Numbered from the stretch's first letter, positions 17,949-27,256 are shown. The stretch: DNA of 64,000 bases from Desulfoscipio gibsoniae DSM 7213 (GCF_000233715.2 NC_021184.1:1582501-1646500), one strand, 5' to 3'. Translations and numbers: made by a program. The notes: generated by a model not told the origin, from the sequence alone.

Positions 17949-19535
17949 TTAAACATATCGCTGCTGCTTGCCAATATGCAGCCATTCTCTACCGTCCCGG
18001 CTGATTAGCTCTTCAGCTGCCCGGGGGCCCCGGTGGCCGGCCGGGTAGTTGGGAAAATCAGGGGTATACTGCCGCCATGTGGCGGCAATGGTGTCTACAA
18101 ACCTCCAGGAGTGTTCCACCTCATCCCAACGGGTAAATAATGTTGAGTCGCCTCGCAGGGCGTCAAACAACAGCCTTTCATAAGCCTCAGGGGAATTGAG
18201 CTCGTCCGGGCAGTTCTGGCAAAAATCCATCTGTACCGGGACAATCTGGCTTTGGGCACCGGGTTTTTTAGCGTTAAATTGAAAGAATACCCCTTCCTGA
18301 GGCTGGATTTTTATTACCAGCAGGTTGGAATGCAGTTGCCCGTTCAGCCGGGCATATAAAATTGGGGGAAGTGACTTGAATTGAACAATAATCTGGGTGG
18401 CTTTAAAGGGCATTCTTTTACCGGTACGGATATAAAAGGGTACACCCGCCCAACGGAAATTTTCAATGTTCACTTTAATAGCGACAAAGGTTTCCGTGTT
18501 TGAACCGGGTGGCACCAGTTCCTCCTGCCGGTAGCCTGGTACAGGTTTGCCCTGGGCTGTGCCGGAACCGTACTGTCCCCGCACCACGTTTTTCTGCACT
18601 AGATCGGGAGTAAATTCCTGCAGAGTGCTCAATACCTTGACCTTTTCGTTCCGGATAGCTTCTGTGTTCAGGCTGGCGGGTGGTTCCATGGCGGTGAGAG
18701 TAAGCAGCTGAAGCATATGGTTTTGCACCATATCCAGCAGCGCCCCGGCCTGTTCATAATAACTCCCCCGGTTTTCCACGCCCACCATTTCACAAGAGGT
18801 GATTTGAATATTATCGATAAACTGATTGTTCCAGATAGGCTCTAAAAACATATTGGCAAATCTAATTACCATAATGTTTTGCAGCATTTCCTTACCCAGG
18901 TAATGATCAATGCGGTAGGTGTTCTTTTCCGCAAAAACCCCGGTGATTTTTTTGTTTAACTGCCGCGCCGAGGACAAATCTCTGCCAAAGGGTTTTTCAA
19001 TCATCGCTCGCTGCCAGCTGGTTTTGTTGCGCACCATGCCGTGAGCCTGTAGTTTTTCCACAATGACTCCGAAATACTCCGGCGCTACCGCAAGGTAAAA
19101 AATACGGTTGCCCCGGGTTTGATATCGCTCATCCAGCCGCTGTAAAAAATCAGCCAGCCCGATATAACCGCTGTCGTCTGTGAAATTAAATCTTTGATAA
19201 TATATTTTCTGCTGCAGATTTTGCCAGACCTTGGCATGCATGTCAAACCGGGCAAAGTTTTTTATGGAATTATATACTTCATACCGGTAATCTTCATTAC
19301 TTTTTTCTCGCCTGCCTATAGCTACCACGGCAAAATTGCCGGGTAATTTTTGTGTGCACTGCAAATTATACAGGGCGGGCATTAACTTGCGATGGGTCAA
19401 ATCACCCGTGCCGCCGAAGATAACCAGTATACAGGAGGTGTCAGTGTCCGTGCTGTTGATGAAGTTAAAAACATTGCCTGCGTTATCTATCAAGTGTTCA
19501 GGTAAGCTATTTTCTATCAACTTGATGGCCCCCAA
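17949..19535 (-). CDS. zwf: Glucose-6-phosphate 1-dehydrogenase
   Basis: First oxidative pentose-phosphate enzyme, glucose-6-phosphate to 6-phosphogluconolactone with NADP+. The nucleotide-binding GGTGDLTHRKL lies near residue 40 and the substrate-binding RIDHYLGKE near residue 200; the length of 528 includes an N-terminal extension of about 25 residues if the TTG at 19535 is used. That start overlaps the end of the gnd gene by 29 bases; a slightly later start cannot be excluded. Together with gnd it forms a two-gene operon for NADPH supply. Confidence 0.93.
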   Translation of the reverse strand: MGAIKLIENSLPEHLIDNAGNVFNFINSTDTDTSCILVIFGGTGDLTHRKLMPALYNLQCTQKLPGNFAVVAIGRREKSNEDYRYEVYNSIKNFARFDMHAKVWQNLQQKIYYQRFNFTDDSGYIGLADFLQRLDERYQTRGNRIFYLAVAPEYFGVIVEKLQAHGMVRNKTSWQRAMIEKPFGRDLSSARQLNKKITGVFAEKNTYRIDHYLGKEMLQNIMVIRFANMFLEPIWNNQFIDNIQITSCEMVGVENRGSYYEQAGALLDMVQNHMLQLLTLTAMEPPASLNTEAIRNEKVKVLSTLQEFTPDLVQKNVVRGQYGSGTAQGKPVPGYRQEELVPPGSNTETFVAIKVNIENFRWAGVPFYIRTGKRMPFKATQIIVQFKSLPPILYARLNGQLHSNLLVIKIQPQEGVFFQFNAKKPGAQSQIVPVQMDFCQNCPDELNSPEAYERLLFDALRGDSTLFTRWDEVEHSWRFVDTIAATWRQYTPDFPNYPAGHRGPRAAEELISRDGREWLHIGKQQRYV

Positions 19536-20409
19536 ATTGATTTCTCAGTGCAGCCACTACTTTGCCGCTGAAGGTGTCCTCCTGTTCCGAACGATAGCGC
19601 ATAAAAAGCGACCCGGCAATCACGGGTACCGGCACCTTTAAATCCAGTGCCTCCTGCACGGTCCACAGACCCTCGCCCGATGAATACATCACACCCTTGA
19701 TGGCTGACAGGTCAGGGTCCTGTATAAAGGCCTTTTCGGTAAGCTCGATTAGCCAGCTGCGAATAACTGAACCGTGATTCCATACTCGGGATATTGCCGC
19801 CAAATCCAGTGTAAAACTACTCTTCTCCAGTATTTCAAAACCTTCCCCAATGGCCTGCATCATCCCGTACTCGATACCATTGTGCACCATTTTGACAAAA
19901 TGCCCGGAACCGTTGGCCCCGGTATGTAAATAGCCGTTTTTAACACAAATGTCCTGGAAAAGTGGCTCAAGGTAGGCAAATACTGCCGGATCCGCGCCAA
20001 CCATGGTGCAAGCGCCGTGCCTTGCCCCGTCTGTTCCGCCGCTGGTGCCCACATCAACAAAGTCAATCTTTTTTTCTTTTAACATTTGGTACCTGGCTAA
20101 GGTGTCCCGGTAATGTGAATTGCCCCCGTCGATAATAATATCGTGCTCGGCCAATAAAGGCACCAGACTGGCTATAATATCATCCACGGGCTGTCCCGCC
20201 GTCACCATCAGCCAGATCACCCGGCGCGGCTCCAACCGGGCCACCATTTCTTCCAAGCTATCAACCCCGGTGATACCTGCCGTCACAGCCCGCTGCACTG
20301 TGGTTGCGGTCCTGCTGAAGCCCAGTATCTGGTGCCCGTGATCCTGCATGTTAAGGGCCAGGTTGAGGCCCATTTTACCTAATCCAATCAGACCTATCTG
20401 CATAAACAA
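19507..20409 (-). CDS. gnd: 6-phosphogluconate dehydrogenase, short (GndA/YqeC-type) form
   Basis: Oxidative decarboxylation of 6-phosphogluconate to ribulose-5-phosphate. N-terminal Rossmann motif GLIGLGKMGLNLA, then VDVGTSGG, the catalytic-region KMVHNGIEYGMMQ and a C-terminal SLFMRYRS. At 300 residues it belongs to the short class rather than the 470-residue class. The frame begins with TTG at 20409; an ATG two codons later (20403) gives the usual MQIGLIG start. An AGGAGG lies upstream. Overlaps zwf by 29 bases, suggesting coupled translation. Confidence 0.93.
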   Translation of the reverse strand: MFMQIGLIGLGKMGLNLALNMQDHGHQILGFSRTATTVQRAVTAGITGVDSLEEMVARLEPRRVIWLMVTAGQPVDDIIASLVPLLAEHDIIIDGGNSHYRDTLARYQMLKEKKIDFVDVGTSGGTDGARHGACTMVGADPAVFAYLEPLFQDICVKNGYLHTGANGSGHFVKMVHNGIEYGMMQAIGEGFEILEKSSFTLDLAAISRVWNHGSVIRSWLIELTEKAFIQDPDLSAIKGVMYSSGEGLWTVQEALDLKVPVPVIAGSLFMRYRSEQEDTFSGKVVAALRNQFGGHQVDRK

Positions 20410-21054
20410 AAAAACCTCCTAATGGGGTCAGGCTTAAACTTTCTTAAACTAACTATGATATTTAAATAAACAAATTAATAAATATAACTTGCTTTATACG
20501 GGACGCAGTTAGATTTTGGACATCATGCCATAGTTGATGCTGCCGACGCTGCCTACGTACAGCTAGAAAAAATTTATCTTATTCTACTACCCGTTAACAG
20601 ATGCTCAGAGCCATGAGGTACTCTAACGCGATCTAACACGTCTTATCAGGTTGCAGCATCAAACCTGAGATTATGATTTCCGAACACGTAGGTTTTTATG
20701 TGGAAACTGTTGTAGCGGTTATTAAGCTTCAATAGACAATTAATGTTTAATAGGCCAATTAAAGCTAATTAGCCGGTGATGGTGGACAAGATTTTTCGAC
20801 AAGGAAGGGATAACCGGCGAAAGGGATTTTCACGTTAATGTGGAACATTAAAATGAGTTGACTGTGTAACAACAGTATTATAATTCAGTAGTATTACAGT
20901 AATATAATGAATGCTACAGGTCCGGTATGGTTAAACGGCTTCGTGCAGTGATAGGCTTAAGGTGATATTATATAGCTAATGTAAAATAGCGCCGGGCGAT
21001 ATTGCGCGGCTGTATAGGATAAAACCGGGCGATATAAGAAAGGGAGTGGGCAAA
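20410..21054. other. Intergenic region between divergent gnd and aconitase
   Basis: About 645 bases with divergent promoters expected. A + strand frame around 20505-20623 reads GHHAIVDAADAAYVQLEK and stops; it looks like a decayed coding remnant that I cannot identify. Close to the aconitase start there is a direct repeat CCGGGCGATAT (around 20993 and 21026), a possible operator. No complete gene seen. Confidence 0.35.
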
Positions 21055-22977
21055 ATGGGCCAGAATATAACCAGGAAAATTATTGCATCTCACCTGGTAG
21101 AGGGTGAGATGACGCCGGGCAAAGAGATTGCGCTGAGGATAGACCAGACCCTCACCCAGGATGCCACGGGTACCATGGCATATCTTGAATTCGAGGCTAT
21201 CGGCATTCCTTCTGTTCGGACGGAGCTCTCCGTTAGTTATGTGGATCACAACACCTTGCAGGTTGGTTTTGAAAACGCGGATGATCACAGGTTTTTACAA
21301 AGCGCTGCGGCCAAATTCGGTGTAAAATTCTCCCGTATGGGCAACGGCATTTGCCACCAGGTACACCTGGAGCGTTTCGGTGTGCCTGGCAAAACATTGT
21401 TGGGCTCTGACAGCCATACCCCTACAAGCGGTGGTCTGGGTATGCTGGCTATTGGGGCCGGCGGGCTGGACGTGGCTACTGCCATGGCAGGGTATCCTTT
21501 TTACGTTAAAATGCCTCAGGTGGTCAATATACGGCTGCACGGTAAACCGGCCCCCTGGGTGGCGGCCAAGGATATTATATTAGAAGTACTGCGGCGGCTC
21601 ACTGTTAAAGGTGGGGTGGGTAAGGTAATGGAGTATACCGGGTCAGGGATAGCCTACCTGAGCGTTCCTGAAAGGGCCACCATCACCAACATGGGTGCGG
21701 AGTTGGGGGCTACATCGTCAATTTTTCCCAGTGACGACGTTACCGCCAGGTTTCTGGCGGCACAGGACAGGGCCGGTGATTTTGTAGAACTGCTGCCCGA
21801 CCCGGATGCCCAGTACGACGAGGTTATTGATATCCAGCTGGACGAGTTGGAACCGCTGATTGCCCTGCCGCATATGCCGGATAATGTAGTAAAAATAGCT
21901 GATGTAGCAGGCCAGAAAGTGGATCAGGTGTTCATAGGCAGTTGCACCAACTCTTCTTATACCGATTTAATGCGGGTAGCCGCTATCCTAAAAGGGAAAA
22001 CCGTGCATCCTCAGGTAAGCTTGGTAATAGCTCCCGGGTCTCGCCAGGTGCTGGTCAGTCTGGCTGAAAACGGGGCACTGGCTGACCTGGTGGCTGCGGG
22101 GGCCAGAATTTTAGAGTGCGCCTGTGGTCCATGCGTGGGCGTAGGGCAGTCCCCTTGTTCCGCAGGTATGTCCCTGCGCACTTCCAACCGCAACTTTGAA
22201 GGGCGCAGCGGTACCGTGGACGCTAAAATTTGCCTGGTTAGCTGCGAGGCGGCTGCTGCGGCAGCCCTGACCGGTAAAATTACCGATCCCCGTGATCTGG
22301 GGGAGCCCATTGATATACCTATGCCCGAGAAATTCCCGGTGAATGACCGGATGATCATTGCGCCACCAGATAACCGTGGGGAATTGGAGCTGGTAATGGG
22401 ACCCAATATTAAGCCGTTGCCCGTGGCCAGTCCGCTGCCCGGGGAAATTAAGGGTGAAGTGCTGCTCAAGGTGGGGGATAATATCACCACCGACCATATC
22501 ATGCCCGCCGGTGCCAAAATCCTGGCGCTACGGTCCAATATCCCGGCCATATCCATGCATGCCTTTGAGCGGGTGGATGCCACCTTTGCCCAGCGGGCGC
22601 TGGATGCAGGCGGCGGTATTATCGTAGGTGGCTTGAATTATGGGCAGGGCTCCAGCCGGGAGCATGCCGCGCTGGCACCGTTGTACCTGGGCATTAAAGC
22701 AGTAATTGCCAAATCCTTTGCCCGAATTCACATGCAAAATTTAGTTAACTTCGGGCTACTGCCCCTTACATTTGCCAATGAAGAAGATTATGATGATATA
22801 GAACCCGGTGATGTGCTGCTGATTGAAGATGCCCGGCAGCGCCTTTCCGACAATAATGTTAAAGTGCGCAACGTCACCCGGGATAAGCTTTATCCCGTCA
22901 AGCACAGCCTCTCAGACCGGCAGATAGAAATTTTGCTGGCCGGTGGATTGCTTAAATTCGTTAAAGAAAAGATTTAA
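21055..22977 (+). CDS. Aconitate hydratase (Aquifex/anaerobe type)
   Basis: Iron-sulfur dehydratase interconverting citrate and isocitrate, 640 residues. The LGSDSHTPTSGG substrate loop, the cluster cysteines in GSCTNSSYTDL and CACGPCVGVGQSP, and the C-terminal swivel-domain motifs DHIMPAG and GLNYGQGSSREHAAL are intact. Shorter than AcnA/AcnB, it matches the LeuC-LeuD fused class found in many anaerobes. The ATG at 21055 is chosen over GTG at 21046 because AGGGAG at 21041-21046 is spaced for it. Confidence 0.92.
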   Translation: MGQNITRKIIASHLVEGEMTPGKEIALRIDQTLTQDATGTMAYLEFEAIGIPSVRTELSVSYVDHNTLQVGFENADDHRFLQSAAAKFGVKFSRMGNGICHQVHLERFGVPGKTLLGSDSHTPTSGGLGMLAIGAGGLDVATAMAGYPFYVKMPQVVNIRLHGKPAPWVAAKDIILEVLRRLTVKGGVGKVMEYTGSGIAYLSVPERATITNMGAELGATSSIFPSDDVTARFLAAQDRAGDFVELLPDPDAQYDEVIDIQLDELEPLIALPHMPDNVVKIADVAGQKVDQVFIGSCTNSSYTDLMRVAAILKGKTVHPQVSLVIAPGSRQVLVSLAENGALADLVAAGARILECACGPCVGVGQSPCSAGMSLRTSNRNFEGRSGTVDAKICLVSCEAAAAAALTGKITDPRDLGEPIDIPMPEKFPVNDRMIIAPPDNRGELELVMGPNIKPLPVASPLPGEIKGEVLLKVGDNITTDHIMPAGAKILALRSNIPAISMHAFERVDATFAQRALDAGGGIIVGGLNYGQGSSREHAALAPLYLGIKAVIAKSFARIHMQNLVNFGLLPLTFANEEDYDDIEPGDVLLIEDARQRLSDNNVKVRNVTRDKLYPVKHSLSDRQIEILLAGGLLKFVKEKI

Positions 22978-23069
22978 GGGGAGCGTTAATGGAAGACATT
23001 GACTTATCAGCTAGCTTGCTTAAGATGATTAGCGGCTGAAGCTACAAATAATTACTTAATTTGCTGGAA

Positions 23070-23137
23070 CAGCCCTTGCGCTTCCTATTGGAGGTACAAG
23101 GGCTGAACAAAAAAATAAACGCCCTTATAAAGGGCGT
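23070..23137 (+). terminator. Two consecutive hairpins after aconitase
   Basis: First CAGCCCTTG (23070-23078) / CAAGGGCTG (23097-23105), second ACGCCCTT (23119-23126) / AAGGGCGT (23130-23137) with an A-rich stretch between. The first lies about 90 bases after the aconitase stop and is the likely transcription end; the second may mark the left edge of the insertion-sequence remnant. Confidence 0.5.
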
Positions 23138-23196
23138 GCCAGGAAAAATTTGTGACGCCTGTCTTAATACAAAAATAATAAGTCATTTATGAAATA

Positions 23197-23493
23197 ATGT
23201 CAACAATTTTTTTGGTCATATGGTGTAAAAAAAACATGATCAAGAACCGCCGTTTGAGCAAAAGTATTGCCGACGCTGGATGGGGTAAGTTCGTCCAATA
23301 CCTGGAATACAAATGCCTTAAATATGGTAAGACAATCGTAAAAGTCCCGCCCAGCGGTACATCCCAGACCTGCGTATGCGGTGCCCATGTACCGAAAGAT
23401 TTGAGCGTGCGGGTACACAAGTGCCCGGAATGTGGGCTAACTGCCGACCGGGACGTGGTTTCGGCAATGGTTATACTGCAAAGGGCAAGCTAA
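23197..23493 (+). pseudogene. TnpB (IS605 OrfB-type) C-terminal fragment
   Basis: Only the last third of a TnpB protein remains. The zinc finger CVCGAHV...CPECGL and the following RDVVSA, whose Asp is the third RuvC catalytic residue, are present, as is the WGKFVQYLEYK stretch before them. The first two RuvC acidic residues and the N-terminal domain are missing, so it cannot cut DNA. The frame opens at an ATG (23197) in non-homologous sequence; recognisable similarity begins near NMIKNRRLSKS. It is followed by the right-end hairpin of the element. Confidence 0.85.
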
Positions 23494-23616
23494 GTTTTTG
23501 TTGTTTTAAGTAGGGCTGGTAGCACCCGAACTTACGCCTGTGGAGATTGTGCAAGACCCGTATGGCTATGGTCGATGAATCAGGAAGCTCCCGCCTCTAT
23601 AGGCGGGAGAGGCTTT
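23494..23616 (+). mobile_element. IS605-type right end with omega-RNA scaffold remnant
   Basis: After the TnpB stop comes the GC-poor region typical of IS605 right ends, closing with a hairpin CTCCCGCCT (23588-23596) / AGGCGGGAG (23601-23609) and then GGCTTTCAC. In intact elements this region, with the tnpB 3' end, forms the omega RNA that guides TnpB, and the bases beyond the end act as guide. Here the bases beyond the end are the 3' terminus of the Mn-catalase gene, whose TGA stop (23616-23618, minus) falls at the junction. Assignment from memory of such ends. Confidence 0.65.
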
Positions 23617-24299
23617 CACTGGGTTAGATTAGGATTTTGAAAGCTGGGCGCCTGGGGATTGTTCAAATTGAAGTGATTAACGCCCGGTGTGGACAGGTCA
23701 AAGTACAATCGGGCATCCTCATCCACGCCCCAGTCTCTGTCTGAACCATTGGCCTGGATTTTTTGGAAGGCTTGCCGGAAAAGGGTGTTATGGGCCTCTT
23801 CGCGGTTTAAAAGGAAGTCAATCATTTGCCGCACGTGTTTGTCGTTAATCTGCCTGTGCAAATACTCATAAACCACCTTGGCCCTCTGCTCAGCGGCAAT
23901 ATTGGACAATATGTCCGCCGGCAGATCGCCTGTGACGTTTACATAAGTAGCAGTGAATGGTACTCCTGAGCCGTTGGTCAAGTAGGGGGCCAGGCCGGTT
24001 AATACATTGGCCTCGATGTTACCGGCAGGTTGAGTACCGGTGACATCAATATCGTGACCATTCAACATATTTACAGCGGTGGCTACCATTTCCATGTGGC
24101 TCAGTTCTTCGCTGGCTATATCCTGGAATAAATCCTTAATTTCCGGGTCTTTGATGCGAAAACTTTGCGAAAAATACTGCAGGGCGGCTTTTAATTCACC
24201 GTTAGGACCGCCCAACTGTTCCTGCAGCATGGTGGCGTACTGGGGATTGGGCCTCTCAACACGTACCATTTCCAGCAGGTTCTTGTCGTGTTTAAACAA
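23616..24299 (-). CDS. Manganese catalase / CotJC-like spore coat protein
   Basis: Ferritin-like four-helix protein of 227 residues in the Mn-catalase family (PF05067), which includes spore-coat CotJC. Metal ligands are visible as Glu in GELKAALQYF, SEELSHMEM (E-x2-H), AEQRAKVVYEYL and NREEAHNTLF (E-x2-H). It probably destroys hydrogen peroxide, in the spore coat or the cell. The stop codon lies at the border of the IS605-type right end, so the last few residues may have been set by the insertion. The start is preceded by AGGAGAGGTGATT. Confidence 0.88.
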   Translation of the reverse strand: MFKHDKNLLEMVRVERPNPQYATMLQEQLGGPNGELKAALQYFSQSFRIKDPEIKDLFQDIASEELSHMEMVATAVNMLNGHDIDVTGTQPAGNIEANVLTGLAPYLTNGSGVPFTATYVNVTGDLPADILSNIAAEQRAKVVYEYLHRQINDKHVRQMIDFLLNREEAHNTLFRQAFQKIQANGSDRDWGVDEDARLYFDLSTPGVNHFNLNNPQAPSFQNPNLTQ

Positions 24300-24414
24300 A
24301 AAAAATCACCTCTCCTTGTCATTTGGGTTAGTATCCCTAAGTGGAGAGGTGGGTATGCGTTTTTGTAGGGGCGGGCTGATGCTTTGAATAATGTTTTATG
24401 GCTCAATAATCCCT

Positions 24415-24443
24415 GAAGCAAGCAGAGGAACCGTCCCCGTGCT
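24415..24443. repeat. Degenerate GGAAGCA repeat copy
   Basis: GAAGCAAGCAGAGGAACCG followed by TCCCCGTGCT: a diverged copy of the dispersed repeat, abutting the stop codon of the small unknown gene to its right. Confidence 0.6.
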
Positions 24444-24688
24444 CAGTCGTCACCCACTATATCCCCTACTTCTTCCTTTAATAGCTCTCCTAAACTTATA
24501 TCACCTTTTTTTCGGTCATCCAGAGGTTTTGGAGGTCTGGCGCGGCCCGGCAATAGTTGGGGCGAATTGGATTCATCTAAATCGGCAGCCAACCCCGCAG
24601 TCATATAATCACCTTGCAAGCCAAATAGGCTTTCTTGTATGGTATTCTTTGCCCCGGTATCCTTGTGATTACCTTTATTATCTACCAA
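24443..24688 (-). CDS. Small unknown acidic/hydrophilic protein
   Basis: Not recognised. An 81-residue soluble protein with a TTG start (24688) that is strongly supported by GGAGGTG eight bases upstream. It is charged throughout, has no cysteine or membrane segment, and carries a PPKPLDDRKKGD stretch and a C-terminal EEVGDIVGDD. Neighbouring sporulation-linked Mn-catalase suggests, but does not show, a spore-related role. The TGA stop coincides with the edge of a dispersed repeat copy. Confidence 0.6.
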   Translation of the reverse strand: MVDNKGNHKDTGAKNTIQESLFGLQGDYMTAGLAADLDESNSPQLLPGRARPPKPLDDRKKGDISLGELLKEEVGDIVGDD

Positions 24689-24823
24689 TGCTTTTCACCT
24701 CCATGTTATTGTGTAACGATTATTTGGTGAATATGCATGGGGGTGTACATAGGAGCAAAGTGTTGAATATGAGAACCTTCCCCTGGTCATTGACGTTCTG
24801 ATTAAGTTCCTGATTAAGCTCCT

Positions 24824-24856
24824 GGGGAAGTAAAAGAATCGCCTCTTTACTTCCCC
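24824..24856 (-). terminator. Hairpin downstream of the symporter gene (repeat-derived)
   Basis: GGGGAAGTAAA (24824-24834) / TTTACTTCCCC (24846-24856), perfect 11-base arms, followed outward by CTTGCTTCCC. It appears to be a diverged member of the dispersed repeat family and sits 12 bases beyond the symporter stop, where it could end that transcript. Confidence 0.55.
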
Positions 24857-24867
24857 TTGCTTCCCTT

Positions 24868-26346
24868 TTATATAGCGTTCTTCTCTTTTAATGCACTGTT
24901 GACATAGCTGATGAATTCATCGGCCTTGGCCGCGGGAGGTTTGGTGACCAAGCTTACAAAAATAAACAGCGCTGTTGATACAATACCGCTCCAAATCCCC
25001 GGCCACCAGCCCAGGGGCATGATATTGCCGAATTGGAACCAAAAAGCAATAGTACCACCGACCAGAATACTGATTATAGCAGCTTGCGCTGTGCCTCTGC
25101 GCCAGAAAAAAGCACCCACTATGGCTGGTACGGTAACCAGCAATCCGGCTGAAGATGCCACTGAAAGAACGGCAATCAATCCCAGGCGCAGGGTGGCAAA
25201 AAGGAAGGCTACTAGGGAAAACAATATTATAAAAATTTTTCCTGCCGCCAGCAGCTTGCTTTCTTCAATGTCAGGACTGATGCGCTTGATAATATCCTGT
25301 GATACCATTGATGAAAGGGTTAAAATAATTGAGTTTACCGTTGATATGGCAGCAGCTGTAATACCCAGCATCACCAGCAGAGCTATGCCGTTGGGAACAA
25401 TGTGCAGGGCCAGTAAACTGGGCGTGGCCATATCACCCTGAGGCAAGTCGGGAATTAATATGCGGGCGGAAAAGCCCCACAAAATAGATATCAGAGTGTA
25501 AATAAATCCGAAACACATAAATCCCATAACCATTGTGCGCATGTGGGTCAGGGAGCGGGGGATAAACAGGCGCTGGCTGACTTGCGGGTTGGAAAGGGAA
25601 AAGAAAAACCAGGGCAGGCTGAGCCCGATAAATGTTTGAAAGTTAAAAAATCCCGGCCCCGGGACAGTGAGCCACTGGGGGTAGTCAGTCTCAAGGATAC
25701 TGATCATACCGCCAAAACCGCCAAAACCGCGATAAACTATGAAAAATACTGAAAGGGTGGCCACCGTGATCATAAGTAATGCTTGTACCGAATCTGTCCA
25801 CGCTACAGCCTTGAACCCGCCTGTGTAGGCCCAGGTGGTAGCGATAACGGTGGCAATTACAAGACCCGCTAAAAAGGGAATGCTTCCCCTCGACATACCC
25901 TCCAGCAAGGTGCCTATACCAATTAATTGCACAGCGCTGTAGGGAATTAAAAAAACTATGGAAGCCAGTGCGGCTACAATATTTAATGTCTTGCTTTGGT
26001 AGCGGTCCCCCAGCAATTCCGCGGGGGTGATATAGTTATACTGTTTGCCGGCCAGCCAGAACCTGGGACCGAAAAAGGCTACCAGCACCAGGCCGGATAA
26101 GTAAATTAATTCAAATCCCCAGGCCCCAACGCCCCCGATATAGGCAAAACCCGCCAGGCCCACCATCATGAAGGCGCTGTAAGTAGTTGCGCTGTAGGTA
26201 AGGGCGGCAACTACGCCCCCAATGGCCCGGTTGGCTAAAAAAAAGTCCGCTATACCCGGTCCCATGCCTCTGCGTGCATAAAGAGCCACAGCAGTGCCCA
26301 GGACAAAATATAATGCAATAGCTAAATAGATATGTAATGAGTTCAC
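24868..26346 (-). CDS. Sodium:solute symporter family transporter
   Basis: SSS-family permease (PF00474) of about 492 residues with some 13 membrane helices. N-terminal SLHIYLAIALYFVLG, the LANRAIGG loop, TYSAFMMVGLAG, the GGFKAVAWTDSVQ motif and SLSNPQVSQRLF are typical. It probably imports a carboxylate, pantothenate-like or amino-acid-like solute with sodium; substrate is not readable. The frame opens at a TTG (26370), but GGAGGG followed by a GTG at 26346 is the better start; this GTG lies one base beyond the stop of the small upstream gene, so the two are translationally coupled. Confidence 0.9.
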   Translation of the reverse strand: MNSLHIYLAIALYFVLGTAVALYARRGMGPGIADFFLANRAIGGVVAALTYSATTYSAFMMVGLAGFAYIGGVGAWGFELIYLSGLVLVAFFGPRFWLAGKQYNYITPAELLGDRYQSKTLNIVAALASIVFLIPYSAVQLIGIGTLLEGMSRGSIPFLAGLVIATVIATTWAYTGGFKAVAWTDSVQALLMITVATLSVFFIVYRGFGGFGGMISILETDYPQWLTVPGPGFFNFQTFIGLSLPWFFFSLSNPQVSQRLFIPRSLTHMRTMVMGFMCFGFIYTLISILWGFSARILIPDLPQGDMATPSLLALHIVPNGIALLVMLGITAAAISTVNSIILTLSSMVSQDIIKRISPDIEESKLLAAGKIFIILFSLVAFLFATLRLGLIAVLSVASSAGLLVTVPAIVGAFFWRRGTAQAAIISILVGGTIAFWFQFGNIMPLGWWPGIWSGIVSTALFIFVSLVTKPPAAKADEFISYVNSALKEKNAI

Positions 26347-26347
26347 A

Positions 26348-26539
26348 CTAATCCCTCCATTTACCGGCAATTATACCAACGCTGATGATAGCCGCAATGG
26401 CAAAAACGCCCCAGTAAAGAAAGGCACCGTATACAGTGGAAAGATGAGAGAGTAAGTTAAAGGGCACCCAAAAAGCTGAGAATACTAGAAAAGCAAACCA
26501 AATAAACCACCACTTAACTGATTTTTGCAAAAAAATCAT
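26348..26539 (-). CDS. Small two-helix membrane protein (DUF3311-like), symporter partner
   Basis: A 63-residue protein with two hydrophobic helices (about 10-30 and 36-57), ending in GKWRD. Short proteins of this kind (DUF3311 and similar) often precede SSS-family symporter genes and are thought to be accessory subunits. Its stop (26350-26348) sits one base before the symporter start. A ribosome site is less clear than for the symporter. Confidence 0.75.
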   Translation of the reverse strand: MIFLQKSVKWWFIWFAFLVFSAFWVPFNLLSHLSTVYGAFLYWGVFAIAAIISVGIIAGKWRD

Positions 26540-26725
26540 CTCCCGTAAGTCAATTTTAAATTAGCAAAACAAGCCAAGCCAGGTATCCTTTAATTATAGT
26601 ATTGCAACTTTAAAAAACCCATATTATTTTCTTTGCCCCAGGAGGTGCAGGGAGTATTTTGGTGTCTTGACCAGCATTGAAACACAATGTATTATTTGCA
26701 TATGCAAATCTACTTAATTAAATAA

Positions 26726-26914
26726 ATGATGGGAGCTTTACATGCTATGTTTATAATTACTGACAAATGTCGTTTTTGCGATACCTGTTTAACAGTATGT
26801 TCGGCTGATGCCATAGAAAAAACTTATCCTATATACCGCATCAACCAGGATTTCTGTATTGAATGTGGTACTTGCAAGGACTATTGCAGTTTTGATGCTA
26901 TTATCATTGTGTAG
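26726..26914 (+). CDS. Small 2[4Fe-4S] ferredoxin
   Basis: 62 residues with two complete cluster motifs, CRFCDTCLTVC and CIECGTCKDYC (each C-x2-C-x2-C-x3-C). The distal Cys of each motif is followed by Ser rather than the usual Pro (VCSADAI, YCSFDAI). Probably a low-potential electron carrier; no redox partner lies next to it. The start could be the ATG at 26726 or the one at 26747; neither has a clearly better ribosome site. Confidence 0.8.
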   Translation: MMGALHAMFIITDKCRFCDTCLTVCSADAIEKTYPIYRINQDFCIECGTCKDYCSFDAIIIV

Positions 26915-26938
26915 CCACGAGCTCAGTAATGAGTGTTT

Positions 26939-26974
26939 TAACCACCGATCCGCCGGTGCTTTGCCGGGTGGTTA
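26939..26974 (+). terminator. Hairpin after the ferredoxin gene
   Basis: TAACCACC (26939-26946) / GGTGGTTA (26967-26974) with an inner CCGG-containing stem; about 25 bases after the ferredoxin stop. The T-run behind it is weak (ACTTGTT). The rest of the 340-base gap up to 27256 is AT-rich with no gene seen. Confidence 0.5.
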
Positions 26975-27256
26975 CTTGTTCATGAAGAACTTTTTTACGT
27001 TAATATTTGATATTATAAGCAATTTTCCCTTTAAGATAACGTGTCGAATTATGTAATTAAATACTCACCCCTAAATATGAAAAACGCATGGTCGCAAATA
27101 TTCCTACACCGTACACTGCGGACTATTAAATAATATTTGTGCAGTAAGGCTGGCAGTAGATTGGCTAATATAATAAAATTACTATAGCTAATGTCAAAAA
27201 AGATCATGAAATGAGTAAAAATATTTGCAATACCGTATCACAAACGGGGTGGATAA

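Noticed and set aside
22011-22583. Minus-strand 190-codon frame inside aconitase
   Set aside because: Antisense shadow of the aconitase catalytic region; Pro/Ser/Ala-rich composition typical of reversed GC-rich codons.
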